Shown: one piece after another, positions 16,768 to 25,519 of the stretch
How the letters are laid out: every line of letters starts with the position of its first letter
Numbering within the stretch: the stretch's first letter is position 1
Assembly: GCA_020342025.1 (NCBI GenBank)
Contig: CP070840.1
Coordinates: 1,232,462-1,263,785 of the forward strand
DNA: 31,324 nt
Reading direction: 5' to 3'
Source: Deltaproteobacteria bacterium
GTDB taxonomy: Bacteria; Desulfobacterota; DSM-4660; Desulfatiglandales; HGW-15
Translations under genes and position numbers: made by a program
Notes under the pieces: model-generated
The model's database searches: none
Told to the model about the DNA's origin: nothing
Seen by the model: only the letters and a program-made list of their open reading frames with translations

Positions 16768-19329
16768 ATGGGAAAAGTGGAAAGATTGACAAATGGGACC
16801 ACGGGTGGACCGGTCTTTGTATACGTGCAGGACGGTCGGATCGTACGCATCACGCCCATGGAACTGGACGACAGCGACGCGGCGTCCTGGGTCATTGATG
16901 CGAGGGGGAGGAAGTTTTCTCCTCCCAGAAAAACGACATTGGCTCCCTATTCCTGTGCGTGGCGTTCTATGATCTATTCGCCCAAGAGATTGTTATATCC
17001 TCTTAAGCGGGTAGATTTCGATCCTGATGGCAATCGCAATTGCACGAAGAGAGGGGAGTCAGGATACGAGCAAATCAGTTGGGACGAGGCGGCAGATATA
17101 GTGACCAACGAGATCAAGCGGGTCAAAAGGGAATATGGCCCGGCCGCGATCATGACGACCCCGGGGTCACACCATCTGTGGGGAAACATTGGATACCGTC
17201 ACAGCGCATATTTCAGGTTTATGAACCTTGTGGGCTATACGTACACGGATCATAACCCTGATAGCTGGGAAGGATGGCACTGGGGTGGCATGCACCACTG
17301 GGGGTTCAGCGCCCGGCTTGGGATTCCTGAGAATTATGATCTGCTGGGGGACGCGCTCAAGCATACGGAGATGATTGTCTTCTGGTCCAGTGACCCGGAG
17401 GCGACCCACGGCATATATTCCGCATTTGAGCATACCTGTCGTCGTCAGTGGCTGAAGGAATTGGGGGTTAAGATGGTGTTTATCGACCCCTTCTATAATC
17501 ATACTGCTGGCATGTATTCCGACAAGTGGTTCGCGCCGAGACCGGACACGGGCAACGCCATGGCATGCGCCATCGCCTTTGTCTGGATGACCGAGGACCT
17601 TTATGACAAGGAATACATTGAGACCCGGACGGTGGGGTTTGAAAAATGGAGGGACTACATCCTGGGCAAGGAAGATGGGATACCCAAAACGCCCGAGTGG
17701 GCCGAGCAGGAAAGCACAATCCCTGCCAGGGAGATCAGGGCGCTCGCCAGGGAATGGGGTTCCAAGAAGACCATGCTGGCTGCCGGCGGTTTGGGCGGCT
17801 GGGGAGGCGCCTGCAGGTCGGCGACTGGAGGGGAATGGGCACGCCTCATGATCAGTCTTGCGGCCATGCAAGGTCTGGGCAAACCGGGCAGCAACATCTG
17901 GTCAACCACCCAGGGAGTGCCGTGCAACACGGACTTTGTCTTCCCGGGTTATGCCGAGGGAGGAATTTCCGGCGATGTGGACAATTCGGCAGCCGGTTTT
18001 CGGTGGGTCTATCGCATGCATAAGCAGCCCACCCGCTCCAGTATAAATGCCCCCATGGGCCAGCACATCCCCAGGCTAAAGATCCCGGAGTGCATCCTGG
18101 ACGGCCAATTGGAATGGAGAGGAAAAGGGTTTTGCGGCCCATCCATTGAGGCCCAGTTCCACAAGTACAAGTATCCGGCCGACGGCTATCCGGAGATCCA
18201 GATGTACTATAAGTACGGCGGCTCGTTTATAGGCACCATGAACGAGACCAACCGGTACGTGAAGGCCTACAAAACAGACAGGCTACCCTTTGTGGTGAAT
18301 CAGTCCATCTGGAATGAAGGGGAGGCTCAGTTTGCGGACATCATACTGCCCGCGTGCACCAATTTCGAGCGATGGGATATCAGTGAATTTGCCAATTGTT
18401 CCGGGTATATCGCAGATTCTTACATCCAGGTGAATCATCGAATCATTAGCCTCCAGCACAAATGCATCGAACCCCTGGGGGAATCGAAATCAGATTATGA
18501 GATATTCGCCTTTCTGGCCAAAAGACTTGGGCTCTACGAGGTTTACACCGAGGGTGGCCTAAATGAGCTTGACTGGGTTAAGCGGATGTTTGATGCCAGT
18601 GATCTTCCCGAGTATATCTCGTGGGATGACTTCTTCAAGAAGGGTTACTTTGTCGTTCCCCTGCCCGAAGACTACAAGCCCACACCCGCCTTGAGATGGT
18701 TCGCCGAGGGCAGGAAAAAAGATACGCCCGACTGGGGACCCCATCCAGAGACCCAGGGAGAGTTCGGCAAAGGGCTTCAGACCACCTCCGGACTGATAGA
18801 GTTTGAATGCTCCAGTCTCAAAAAATTTGATCCTGGAGATGAAGAGAGGCCACTTATACCCAAATACATACACTCCTGGGAGGGACATCATACCAGGAGA
18901 CTTTACAACAAATACCCGTTGCAGATGTTGACCCCCCATCCCCGGTTCAGCTTTCATACCATGGGGGACGCCAAGGAGAGTTGGATGAACGAGGTCAAGG
19001 ACCACCGGGTCCTGGTTGACGGCTATTATTACTGGATCATCAGGATCAACACAAAGGATGCTGAGAAGAGAGGGATCAAGGACAAAGACCTGGTCAAGGT
19101 GTTCAATGACCGGGGGGAGGTGATCTGTGCGGCCCAGATCACTGAACGGGTTCCCCCAGGTACGGTTCACTCCTACGAGTCCTGTGCAGATTATGACCCT
19201 TTAGGCAGACCGGGAGAATCAGCCGACCGGAGCGGATGCGTCAATATCCTCACGCCGAGCCGCTATATAACCAAGAATTCTTGTGGCCAGGCGCCCAATT
19301 CCTGCCTTGTGCAGATAGAAAAATCCTAA
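16768..19329 (+). CDS. Molybdopterin transhydroxylase-family alpha subunit 1 (pyrogallol-phloroglucinol type)
   Basis: Catalytic subunit of the DMSO-reductase superfamily, 853 aa, cytoplasmic (no Tat signal). From the start ([18 protein letters not shown]) to the end (CLVQIEKS) it is colinear with Pelobacter acidigallici transhydroxylase as I remember it (~875 aa), which interconverts pyrogallol and phloroglucinol using 1,2,3,5-tetrahydroxybenzene as cosubstrate. The active-site residues I recall from that structure are all kept: His144 as His135 (GSHHLWG), Arg153 as Arg144 (GYRH), Asp174/Ser175/Trp176 as 165-167 (NPDSW), Trp354 as Trp345 (GGWGG), Tyr404 as Tyr395 (FPGY), Phe468 as Phe455 (GKGF), Cys557/Tyr560 as 544/547 (CSGY). 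As in that enzyme, no N-terminal Fe-S motif is seen. The start is set by AAGGAGGT seven nt upstream. The beta subunit follows after 16 nt. Confidence 0.9.
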   Translation: MGKVERLTNGTTGGPVFVYVQDGRIVRITPMELDDSDAASWVIDARGRKFSPPRKTTLAPYSCAWRSMIYSPKRLLYPLKRVDFDPDGNRNCTKRGESGYEQISWDEAADIVTNEIKRVKREYGPAAIMTTPGSHHLWGNIGYRHSAYFRFMNLVGYTYTDHNPDSWEGWHWGGMHHWGFSARLGIPENYDLLGDALKHTEMIVFWSSDPEATHGIYSAFEHTCRRQWLKELGVKMVFIDPFYNHTAGMYSDKWFAPRPDTGNAMACAIAFVWMTEDLYDKEYIETRTVGFEKWRDYILGKEDGIPKTPEWAEQESTIPAREIRALAREWGSKKTMLAAGGLGGWGGACRSATGGEWARLMISLAAMQGLGKPGSNIWSTTQGVPCNTDFVFPGYAEGGISGDVDNSAAGFRWVYRMHKQPTRSSINAPMGQHIPRLKIPECILDGQLEWRGKGFCGPSIEAQFHKYKYPADGYPEIQMYYKYGGSFIGTMNETNRYVKAYKTDRLPFVVNQSIWNEGEAQFADIILPACTNFERWDISEFANCSGYIADSYIQVNHRIISLQHKCIEPLGESKSDYEIFAFLAKRLGLYEVYTEGGLNELDWVKRMFDASDLPEYISWDDFFKKGYFVVPLPEDYKPTPALRWFAEGRKKDTPDWGPHPETQGEFGKGLQTTSGLIEFECSSLKKFDPGDEERPLIPKYIHSWEGHHTRRLYNKYPLQMLTPHPRFSFHTMGDAKESWMNEVKDHRVLVDGYYYWIIRINTKDAEKRGIKDKDLVKVFNDRGEVICAAQITERVPPGTVHSYESCADYDPLGRPGESADRSGCVNILTPSRYITKNSCGQAPNSCLVQIEKS

Positions 19330-19345
19330 GGAGGGGGTGGATAAA

Positions 19346-20182
19346 ATGAAAAAGTGGAATCTAATCATCGACGTGGCGAAATGTCACGATTGCAATAACT
19401 GTTTTCTTTCCTGCAAGGACGAGTACTGGGAGAACGATTTTCCGCCCTATTCGGCGGCCCAACTCAGGCATGGCCATAGGTGGATAAACATCATGCGGAA
19501 AGAGAGGGGGCAGTATCCCAAAGTGGATGTGGCTTATCTCCCCATTCCATGCATGCACTGCGAGGACGCCCCTTGCATAAAGGCGGCCAAGAAGGATGCC
19601 ATCTACAAAAGGGAAGACGGGATCGTGGTCATTGACCCAGAAAAGGCGAAGGGGCAGAAGAACCTGGTAGAATCGTGCCCATACGGTGTTATCTATTGGA
19701 ATGAAGAAAAGAGTCTGCCGCAGAAGTGCACTTTTTGCGTCCATCTTTTAGAGGATGGATGGGAACAGCCCAGGTGTGTACAGGCTTGTCCCACTGGGGC
19801 CATGAGTGTTGTCTACGCCGAGGACTCTGAGATGGAAAAGGTCAAGAAATCTGAGAGCCTGGAAGTCTACCAACCGCAATACAAAGCCAAGCCACGGGTG
19901 TATTACAAGAATCTCTATCGTTACACCCGGTGTTTTGTGGCGGGCAGCGTGGCGCTGCAAGACATTGATGAGTGTGCTGAGGGCGCAAAGATAACGTTGA
20001 GGAAGGGCGCAAACAAGGTTGTAGATAAGACGGTGACCAACAATTACGGGGACTTCAAGATCGATAATCTTGAAGAAAAAAGTGGCAAGCACCTAGTGGA
20101 GGTGGCCTACAAGGGCTATGAAAAGAAAACTGTAGAGGTGGATGTTAAGAAAAGTGTAAATTTGGGGACCATCTTTTTGTAG
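19346..20182 (+). CDS. Transhydroxylase-family beta subunit 1 (Fe-S protein with C-terminal beta-sandwich)
   Basis: Electron-transfer partner of alpha 1, 278 aa. Residues ~10-165 are a ferredoxin-like part with cysteine groups CHDCNNCFLSC, CMHCEDAPC, SCPYG, KCTFC and RCVQACP, enough for three or four Fe-S clusters; the Pelobacter subunit binds three. Residues ~185-278 (after [12 protein letters not shown]) form a Cna_B/carboxypeptidase-regulatory-like beta domain (AKITLRKG, GDFKIDNL, NLGTIFL), matching the unusual C-terminal barrel of the Pelobacter beta subunit. The ATG at 19346 is chosen because AAGGAGGGGG lies 8 nt before it; a GTG three codons earlier overlaps that site. Confidence 0.9.
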   Translation: MKKWNLIIDVAKCHDCNNCFLSCKDEYWENDFPPYSAAQLRHGHRWINIMRKERGQYPKVDVAYLPIPCMHCEDAPCIKAAKKDAIYKREDGIVVIDPEKAKGQKNLVESCPYGVIYWNEEKSLPQKCTFCVHLLEDGWEQPRCVQACPTGAMSVVYAEDSEMEKVKKSESLEVYQPQYKAKPRVYYKNLYRYTRCFVAGSVALQDIDECAEGAKITLRKGANKVVDKTVTNNYGDFKIDNLEEKSGKHLVEVAYKGYEKKTVEVDVKKSVNLGTIFL

Positions 20183-20381
20183 TGCTTTAAGAAAAGAACG
20201 TTGATTGAAGAGCCCCTGATTGGTCCTCTGCGTCGCGTACGATCAGTTCAGGGGGTCTTCTCCGGTCTTTGCCTCTTATGGACTGGTCTGATCTTGATGA
20301 TGGTCTTCCCCACATTGATGAACAGGGTTCGGGGAGGGCTTCTCTTATGGAAAAACTTAAGGGCAGAGAGGAGAATGAAAA

Positions 20382-20807
20382 ATGGGAAGAAAGATTGAAC
20401 ATATACATTGGCCTGACGCCCCGGATGTCTGGATGCCCTATGCGCCCGCCATCAAAGTGACTGGTGGGACGATGGTGTTTATCGCAGGGGTCACAGCGGC
20501 GCCAGTCTATCATAGCCACCCGCACCGACCAGAAGAGTTTGCTTCAATGCCGGATGACATGGAAGGCCAGGCGCGGGGAACTTTGGAAAATCTCAAGAAG
20601 TCTTTGGAATCGGTGGGGGCCACATTTGCTGACGTGGTGGTGGCAAACCGTTTCCTCACGGACCTTTCCCAGCAGGATATCCTAAACAAGGTATGGAATG
20701 AATATATGGCCGACAGCAAGCCGACCACGACGACTGTTCAGGTCGTTCAATTGGCCACCGATCCGCGCTGCCTTGTGGAGATCAATGCCATAGCTGTGAT
20801 CGACTGA
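20382..20807 (+). CDS. RidA/YjgF-family protein, single domain
   Basis: A 141-aa RidA-like protein. The core pattern is seen in VFIAGVTA, LENLKKSLESVGATFADVV and CLVEINAIAVID. The catalytic Arg of imine deaminases is missing: the local word is KPTTTTVQV where E. coli RidA has PARSCVEV. A role in 2-aminoacrylate removal is therefore doubtful; the family also contains members acting on other enamine, enol or amide chemistry. AGGAG lies 9 nt before the ATG. It sits between the transhydroxylase pair and the cyclase, so a part in the ring-cleavage route is inferred. The 200-nt gap before it shows no gene. Confidence 0.88.
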   Translation: MGRKIEHIHWPDAPDVWMPYAPAIKVTGGTMVFIAGVTAAPVYHSHPHRPEEFASMPDDMEGQARGTLENLKKSLESVGATFADVVVANRFLTDLSQQDILNKVWNEYMADSKPTTTTVQVVQLATDPRCLVEINAIAVID

Positions 20808-20868
20808 TAATGGAGAATAATCGAAAAACTTTTTGAGCAAACCAATAAATAAAAGGAGGTAATTTAGG

Positions 20869-21630
20869 ATGGGAAAAGTAAAACTTGTGGATCTGAGTCA
20901 GCCATTCGGGCATAACTGCCCACTGTGGCCCTATTTTGCCGATGTCAAAATCGAGCGAATGCATTATCACGCCAAGTCAGGCGTGCTCTCTCAGGTCATT
21001 ACGACCACCATGCACTGTACGACCCATGCGGATTCGCCGGCCCATGTCATCGAGGGGACAGAATTCACGGACGAGATTCCTCTGGACAAGTACTATGGGA
21101 CAGGTGTCGTGGTTGATATCCCCAAAAGCAAATGGGAGGTTATCACACCGGAGGATCTGGAAAATGCCAGGCCTAAGATTGAGAAGGGTGACATTGTTAT
21201 CGTACACACCGGCTGGTACAAAAAGTACAGCGATTCAAGGGAGTACTTTGCCTATTCTCCGGGCCTTTATAAAGAGGCGGGTGAGTGGTTTGTGGAAAAA
21301 GGCGTGAAGGCGGTGGGTGTGGACCAGCAGGCCTTGGATCATCCTTTGGGTACGGCCATAGCCCCCCATGGTCCCGGGCCCTTGCTTCCGGACGTGTGCG
21401 AGGAATACAAAAAAGAGAAGGGTCGCGATGTGCTTGAAGATTTCCCCTATTGGGAACCCTGCCACAGGGCCTTGCTGGGGAATGGCATCATGGGATGGGA
21501 GAATGTGGGTGGCGATCTGGATCAGGTGGTCGGTATGCGTGTAACGATCGCGGGCTTTCCCATCCGGTGGGTCAAGGGCGACGGGTCTATCGTAAGGCTG
21601 GTAGCCATTGTTGATGAAGGGGATCAATAG
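20869..21630 (+). CDS. Cyclase-family (PF04199-type) metal-dependent hydrolase; candidate dihydrophloroglucinol cyclohydrolase
   Basis: A 253-aa enzyme of the kynurenine formamidase / isatin hydrolase fold. The metal-binding motif HxxTHxDxPxH is present at residues 49-59 (His49, His53, Asp55, His59), and the protein opens with the usual VDLSQPF. Family members use Mn or Zn to hydrolyse cyclic or linear amides and related bonds. Beside a transhydroxylase, an SDR and a BKACE, the best guess is the C-C hydrolase that opens dihydrophloroglucinol to 3-hydroxy-5-oxohexanoate, as reported for anaerobic phloroglucinol degraders; that assignment is inference. Strong ribosome site AAGGAGGT at 20853. 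A truncated copy lies at 10444-10734. Confidence 0.88.
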   Translation: MGKVKLVDLSQPFGHNCPLWPYFADVKIERMHYHAKSGVLSQVITTTMHCTTHADSPAHVIEGTEFTDEIPLDKYYGTGVVVDIPKSKWEVITPEDLENARPKIEKGDIVIVHTGWYKKYSDSREYFAYSPGLYKEAGEWFVEKGVKAVGVDQQALDHPLGTAIAPHGPGPLLPDVCEEYKKEKGRDVLEDFPYWEPCHRALLGNGIMGWENVGGDLDQVVGMRVTIAGFPIRWVKGDGSIVRLVAIVDEGDQ

Positions 21631-21710
21631 CCTATGTTTTAAGTTGGTTGCTTGGGAATTCTTTTCAATGATGTGGATACTTTTATAACTCGCAATGGAG
21701 GCCATAAATC

Positions 21711-22055
21711 ATGAAAAAAGTAGAGTTGAAAGATGTTAAGGCTTATGAAGCACCCGGGCATTTTGGGATGACGGCCATGAGGCTTCATGGGAAGGAGGAG
21801 ACGGGAGCCCAGAAGTTCTGGATGGGTCTTTCCCATTTTCTACCTGGTGGTGGTGCGGAGTGGGCCTATGAGGATAACCCTCTGGAGAAGATCTATTTTG
21901 TTCTGGAGGGTGAGATCACCGTGAAGAGCAAGACAGAAGAACATGTGCTTCGCAAGTGGGATTCCCTTTTTCTCGGGCCCAATGAGGGAAGAGAAGTCAT
22001 CAATGCGACAAACAAACCAGCAAGTATGTTAGTGGTTATAAACTACCCCGACTGA
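21711..22055 (+). CDS. Small cupin-domain protein
   Basis: A 114-aa single cupin barrel. Cupin motif 1 is degenerate: LPGGGAEWAYEDNPLEKIYFVLEGEITV keeps the G and E positions but lacks the usual His pair. Motif 2 (DSLFLGPNEGREVIN) has no His. Metal binding is thus uncertain and it may be a binding or isomerase-type protein rather than a dioxygenase, which would also suit an anaerobe. GGAGG precedes the ATG by about 10 nt. Between the cyclase and the BKACE, so presumably part of the same pathway; no specific function can be given. Confidence 0.82.
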   Translation: MKKVELKDVKAYEAPGHFGMTAMRLHGKEETGAQKFWMGLSHFLPGGGAEWAYEDNPLEKIYFVLEGEITVKSKTEEHVLRKWDSLFLGPNEGREVINATNKPASMLVVINYPD

Positions 22056-22363
22056 GTCGGAAGCTAACAGTTAATGGTTATTTGTTATTGGTTTTAGGAT
22101 GAATAATTCTTTAATCATAGATTTTTGAGATTTAACGTGAGAACCTGATCTGTTTAAAATAACGAATAGCTTATAACAAGTAACTTCCAATCGAACGGCG
22201 TGGCCGCCCTCTCGCCTAAGCGAGTTCAGGCTCGCGATGGCGGGCAGGCGTTGCATAAAATCGTGAAGCAATTTTATTACTAATAACGAATAACTTATAA
22301 CAAGTAACTTTCAATTGAGCGGGCGCGCTCAATTGGAGCATTGAAGTGAAAGGAAAAACAACC
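22056..22363. repeat. Intergenic region with direct repeat and hairpins
   Basis: The 308-nt gap between the cupin and BKACE genes contains a 37-nt direct repeat, 22158-22194 and 22282-22318 (both begin AATAACGAATA and share CTTATAACAAGTAACTT), differing at only a few positions and 124 nt apart. The second copy runs into a perfect hairpin, CAATTGAGCG (22312-22321) with CGCTCAATTG (22326-22335), 28 nt before the BKACE start. Between the repeats lies a GC-rich block. The direct repeats look like the edges of an inserted element; the hairpin may affect BKACE expression. Confidence 0.6.
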
Positions 22364-23284
22364 ATGGGAAAAGTAATTATAACAGCGGCCCTCACAGGCA
22401 ATATTCATACGCCTTCCATGTCCCCCCATTTACCGTTGACTCCTCAGCAACTTATTGATGAGGCGGTGAGATGTGAAGAGGCTGGGGTCACGATCGTCCA
22501 TGTTCATGCGAGGGACCCAAAAGATGGGAAACCGACAACGAATGTAGAGATCTATCGTGAGATTTTGAGTGGCATAAAGGCGAAGACCAACCTGGTTGTG
22601 ACCGTAACGACCGGTGGAACGGCCGCCATGACACCTGAGCAAAGAATTGCCGTGGTGAGGGAACTCAAACCTGAGATGGCGACTTTCAATGCCGGGTCCA
22701 TGAATTTCGCCCTGTATCCAGTCCTAGGCAAATACAAGGAGTTTAAGTACGATTGGGAAAAGGAGTTCCTCGCATCCACGGAAGGCTTTATTTTTCCCAA
22801 CACATTTACATCGCTCAAGGTCTTCTGCCAGACCATGAATGAGGTCCAGACCCAGCCGGAACTGGAGTGCTATGATGTGGGGCATATCGCCAACCTGGCT
22901 CAGATTGTGAGAGAGGGCTACCTCAAAAAGCCTATCTATCTGCAATTTGTACTGGGGATTTTAGGGGGTATCCCGGCAACCGTGGACAACCTGGTCTTCC
23001 TGACCAATGCGGCCCGACAGACATTTGATGAATTCCAGTGGTCGGTTTGTGCCGCTGGCCGTTATTCATTCCCTCTAGGGGTCGTCAATATGATTCAGGG
23101 TGGAAACATCAGGGTAGGACTGGAGGACAATCTATATTTAACCAAGGGCGAGTTGGCCAAGAGCAATGCAGAGCAGGTTGAAAAGGCCATCCGTTTTGCC
23201 CATGAACTGGGACTTGAAGTGGCCACACCAGATGACGCGCGGCAAATGCTGAGTCTGAAGGGTTTGGATAAGTGTAATTTCTAA
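22364..23284 (+). CDS. BKACE (DUF849) beta-keto acid cleavage enzyme; candidate triacetate acetoacetate-lyase
   Basis: A 306-aa Zn-dependent TIM-barrel enzyme of the 3-keto-5-aminohexanoate cleavage (Kce) family. Family members condense a beta-keto acid with acetyl-CoA to give acetoacetate and a shortened acyl-CoA. Zn ligands His46 and His48 lie in VHVHARD, at the same numbers as in Kce; RVGLEDN near the C-terminus is the usual second-shell/ligand glutamate word. Applied to 3,5-dioxohexanoate the reaction yields acetoacetate and acetoacetyl-CoA, the last step of the phloroglucinol route; this substrate is inferred from the neighbours. I chose the ATG at 22364 (AAAGGA 9-10 nt upstream) over a GTG at 22346 because the family normally starts M-x-K/P-hydrophobic-I-TAA. 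Confidence 0.9.
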   Translation: MGKVIITAALTGNIHTPSMSPHLPLTPQQLIDEAVRCEEAGVTIVHVHARDPKDGKPTTNVEIYREILSGIKAKTNLVVTVTTGGTAAMTPEQRIAVVRELKPEMATFNAGSMNFALYPVLGKYKEFKYDWEKEFLASTEGFIFPNTFTSLKVFCQTMNEVQTQPELECYDVGHIANLAQIVREGYLKKPIYLQFVLGILGGIPATVDNLVFLTNAARQTFDEFQWSVCAAGRYSFPLGVVNMIQGGNIRVGLEDNLYLTKGELAKSNAEQVEKAIRFAHELGLEVATPDDARQMLSLKGLDKCNF

Positions 23285-23748
23285 CTTAACAGGACCAAGA
23301 CCTCTGCCGCAGGGTGGATCCGTGGAGTAGGGCGCAGACTCCCAGGACGAAAATTTTTGATAGGATTATTAATCACGAAAACACGAAAAAACTTTTTAGA
23401 CAGTATTTACAGGATCGCTCGGATGGAAGAAGAGAAGATGAATGATCGCTCAGAAGCTCCCCCGCACTAGCGCGGGGAAGCCTTGATGATTCACATCAAG
23501 GCGCTTGAAAAGCTTCACGGATAGAAACAAGCCAGTTTGGTTCCATCTGTGATAGCTTCTTCAAACCACTTTTGAGCGATATCTAATTCATTTCCCAAAG
23601 AGAGTCTGTGAAATCTGCGTAATCTGCGGATCAGAATCTGTGTCCAGGAGATATTTCAGCAAGAACCATACTCCAGTGAAGCGGAGCCTTTCCAGCCATC
23701 AGGATCTAGGATGGTGATCAAAATCATTATGAAAAGCGAGGTGCTGAT
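23285..23748. repeat. Intergenic region with palindromic repeat-like sequence
   Basis: A 464-nt non-coding stretch inside the catabolic gene set. A compact pair of hairpins occupies about 23459-23510: CCCCGC with GCGGGG, then CCTTGATG with CATCAAGG (5-nt loop, extended by AAGC/GCTT-type flanks). Further right are phrases such as AATCTGCGTAATCTGCGGAT that look like low-copy dispersed repeats. No frame is coding. The SDR gene after it has its own ribosome site (GAGGT). The gap may separate two transcription units. Confidence 0.55.
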
Positions 23749-24528
23749 ATGAAAAAAAAGGACGTTAAAGATCTTTTTGACGTAGCCGGAAAAGTGGCAC
23801 TTATTACAGGGGCTACTGGAGGGTTCGGCCGGGCCGTTTCAATGGGATTGGCCATGGCAGGAGTGAAAATCATGGCCACCGGCCGGAGCGAGAAAAAACT
23901 GAAACCCCTTGTGAAGGAGATAGAAAAAGCAGGGGGGGTTGCCGCCTATTCTGCAGGATCCCCCATTGATCATAAGGATGTGAAGCGCGTCGTCCAGGAT
24001 ACGGTTGACAAGTTCGGGGGCATTGACATTCTGATCACTGCGGCTGGCGTGAGCAAGCCGAATCCCATAACGGAACAGCCCCTTGAAGAATGGGAAATGG
24101 TGATGGATGCGAACGTGAAGGGGACCTGGTTGTTCTGTAAAGAGGCGGGGAGGGTGATGATTGAGCAAGGCAGAGGGGGAAAGGTCATTCTGGTCTCATC
24201 CACCAGGGGCATGTTGGGTATGGCCAATTATGCCGCTTATAGTCCCTCAAAAGGGGCGGTCTCTCTCATGGCGAAATCACTCGCCTGCGAGTGGGGTCCC
24301 CACAAAATCAATGTGAATGCAATTGCTCCCACGGTTTTTCGCACGGCACTCACACAGTGGATGTTTGATGACGACGCGTTCTACATGAATTTTCTGAAAC
24401 GGATCCCCATTGGAAGATTGGGTGAACCAGACGATTTCATAGGAACCGTGATATTTCTCTCTTCAAAGGCCTCGGACTTTATGACTGGGGCTGTACTCTA
24501 CGTAGATGGCGGTTATACAGCAGGTTAG
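23749..24528 (+). CDS. Short-chain dehydrogenase/reductase; candidate phloroglucinol reductase
   Basis: A 259-aa classical SDR. The cofactor loop is TGATGGFG (20-27), Arg47 after the second strand (ATGRS) favours NADPH, and the catalytic set is Asn123, Ser152, Tyr165 and Lys169 (YSPSK). The C-terminus has the standard YVDGGYTAG. NADPH-dependent phloroglucinol reductases of anaerobes are SDRs of this size, so reduction of phloroglucinol to dihydrophloroglucinol is a reasonable assignment from context. A simple 3-oxoacyl or hydroxyacid reductase cannot be excluded from sequence alone. It is 8 nt from the next gene and clearly co-transcribed with the two dehydrogenases. Confidence 0.88.
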   Translation: MKKKDVKDLFDVAGKVALITGATGGFGRAVSMGLAMAGVKIMATGRSEKKLKPLVKEIEKAGGVAAYSAGSPIDHKDVKRVVQDTVDKFGGIDILITAAGVSKPNPITEQPLEEWEMVMDANVKGTWLFCKEAGRVMIEQGRGGKVILVSSTRGMLGMANYAAYSPSKGAVSLMAKSLACEWGPHKINVNAIAPTVFRTALTQWMFDDDAFYMNFLKRIPIGRLGEPDDFIGTVIFLSSKASDFMTGAVLYVDGGYTAG

Positions 24529-24536
24529 GGGGAGGC

Positions 24537-25466
24537 ATGGTGAAGATAGAAAATATTTCTGTGATTGGTGCTGGGCTCATGGGACATGGGCTTGCACAGA
24601 TCTTTGCTTTGAATGGTTATCCGGTAAGGTTGATGGATATTGAGCAGGAGCGCCTCGACAGAGCCATCGAGAACATCCGTTCCAATCTGACGCTGATGGC
24701 AGAAAAGGAAATTGGTCACTCGGATGACATTGAGCCTGCTCTATCCAAGATTGAGACAACGACAGATCTGAACCAGGCCGCTGCCGGGGCGCATTTCGTT
24801 GTGGAAGCTGTTTTGGAGAATTTGGAACTGAAACAGGATATATTCAAGGACCTGGACCAGATCTGCCCTGACGAAACTATTCTAGCGACCAATACGTCAG
24901 TCATCAGTATTACCGAGATCGCTCAGAAGGCAAAGAAACGAGGGAGGATCCTAGGAACCCACTTCTGGAATCCGCCCTACCTCATCCCTCTTGTGGAAGT
25001 GATCAGGGGGGAGGATACCTCTGACCAAGCGATGGACGTGACCTTTGAGCTCCTGAAGCGGGTGGGAAAACACCCTGTCAGAGTCAACAAAGATGTTCCT
25101 GGATTTGTGGGAAACAGGCTTCAGCATGCCCTCTGGAGAGAGGCCATCTCCATTGTGGAACGCGGCATAGCGGACCCGGCAACCGTAGACGAATGCATCA
25201 AATTTGGCTTCGGTTTGAGACTTCCGGTGTTGGGGCCCTTGGAAACTGCGGACATGGTGGGGACCGATCTAACGCTCGCTATTCACAACTATATCTTGAA
25301 ATATATTGAGAATTCCCCGGAACCATCGCCGCTCCTGAAAAAAAAGGTGGAAGAGGGAGATCTGGGGTTCAAATCAGGGCGAGGTTTCCAGGAGTGGACA
25401 CCAGAAGAGGCCCGGAAATCACGTAAACGGCTGCAGGAATATCTCCTGAAAGTGACAAAGGGCTAA
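24537..25466 (+). CDS. 3-hydroxyacyl-CoA dehydrogenase-family NAD-dependent dehydrogenase 1
   Basis: A 309-aa two-domain enzyme. The Rossmann motif GAGLMG (11-16) and Asp34 at the end of strand 2 point to NAD. The catalytic pair is His142 (GTHFWNPP) and Glu154 (IPLVEV), with NTS at 119-121. The NPPYLIPLVE word is closer to lambda-crystallin/L-gulonate and carnitine dehydrogenases, which use free hydroxyacids, than to fatty-acid enzymes (HFFNP). No hydratase or thiolase is nearby, so beta-oxidation is not suggested. It is a candidate for oxidising 3-hydroxy-5-oxohexanoate to 3,5-dioxohexanoate. GGGGGAGGC precedes the ATG. Confidence 0.9.
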   Translation: MVKIENISVIGAGLMGHGLAQIFALNGYPVRLMDIEQERLDRAIENIRSNLTLMAEKEIGHSDDIEPALSKIETTTDLNQAAAGAHFVVEAVLENLELKQDIFKDLDQICPDETILATNTSVISITEIAQKAKKRGRILGTHFWNPPYLIPLVEVIRGEDTSDQAMDVTFELLKRVGKHPVRVNKDVPGFVGNRLQHALWREAISIVERGIADPATVDECIKFGFGLRLPVLGPLETADMVGTDLTLAIHNYILKYIENSPEPSPLLKKKVEEGDLGFKSGRGFQEWTPEEARKSRKRLQEYLLKVTKG

Positions 25467-25519
25467 CTTTGGATAGGAATGATTCCACTCCGGGGGCACA
25501 AGTAGCGCCAGGAGCAGAT

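Noticed and set aside
20201..20398. 65-codon frame before the RidA gene with one hydrophobic segment
   Set aside because: TTG start without a ribosome site; it runs into the real RidA start region in another frame.
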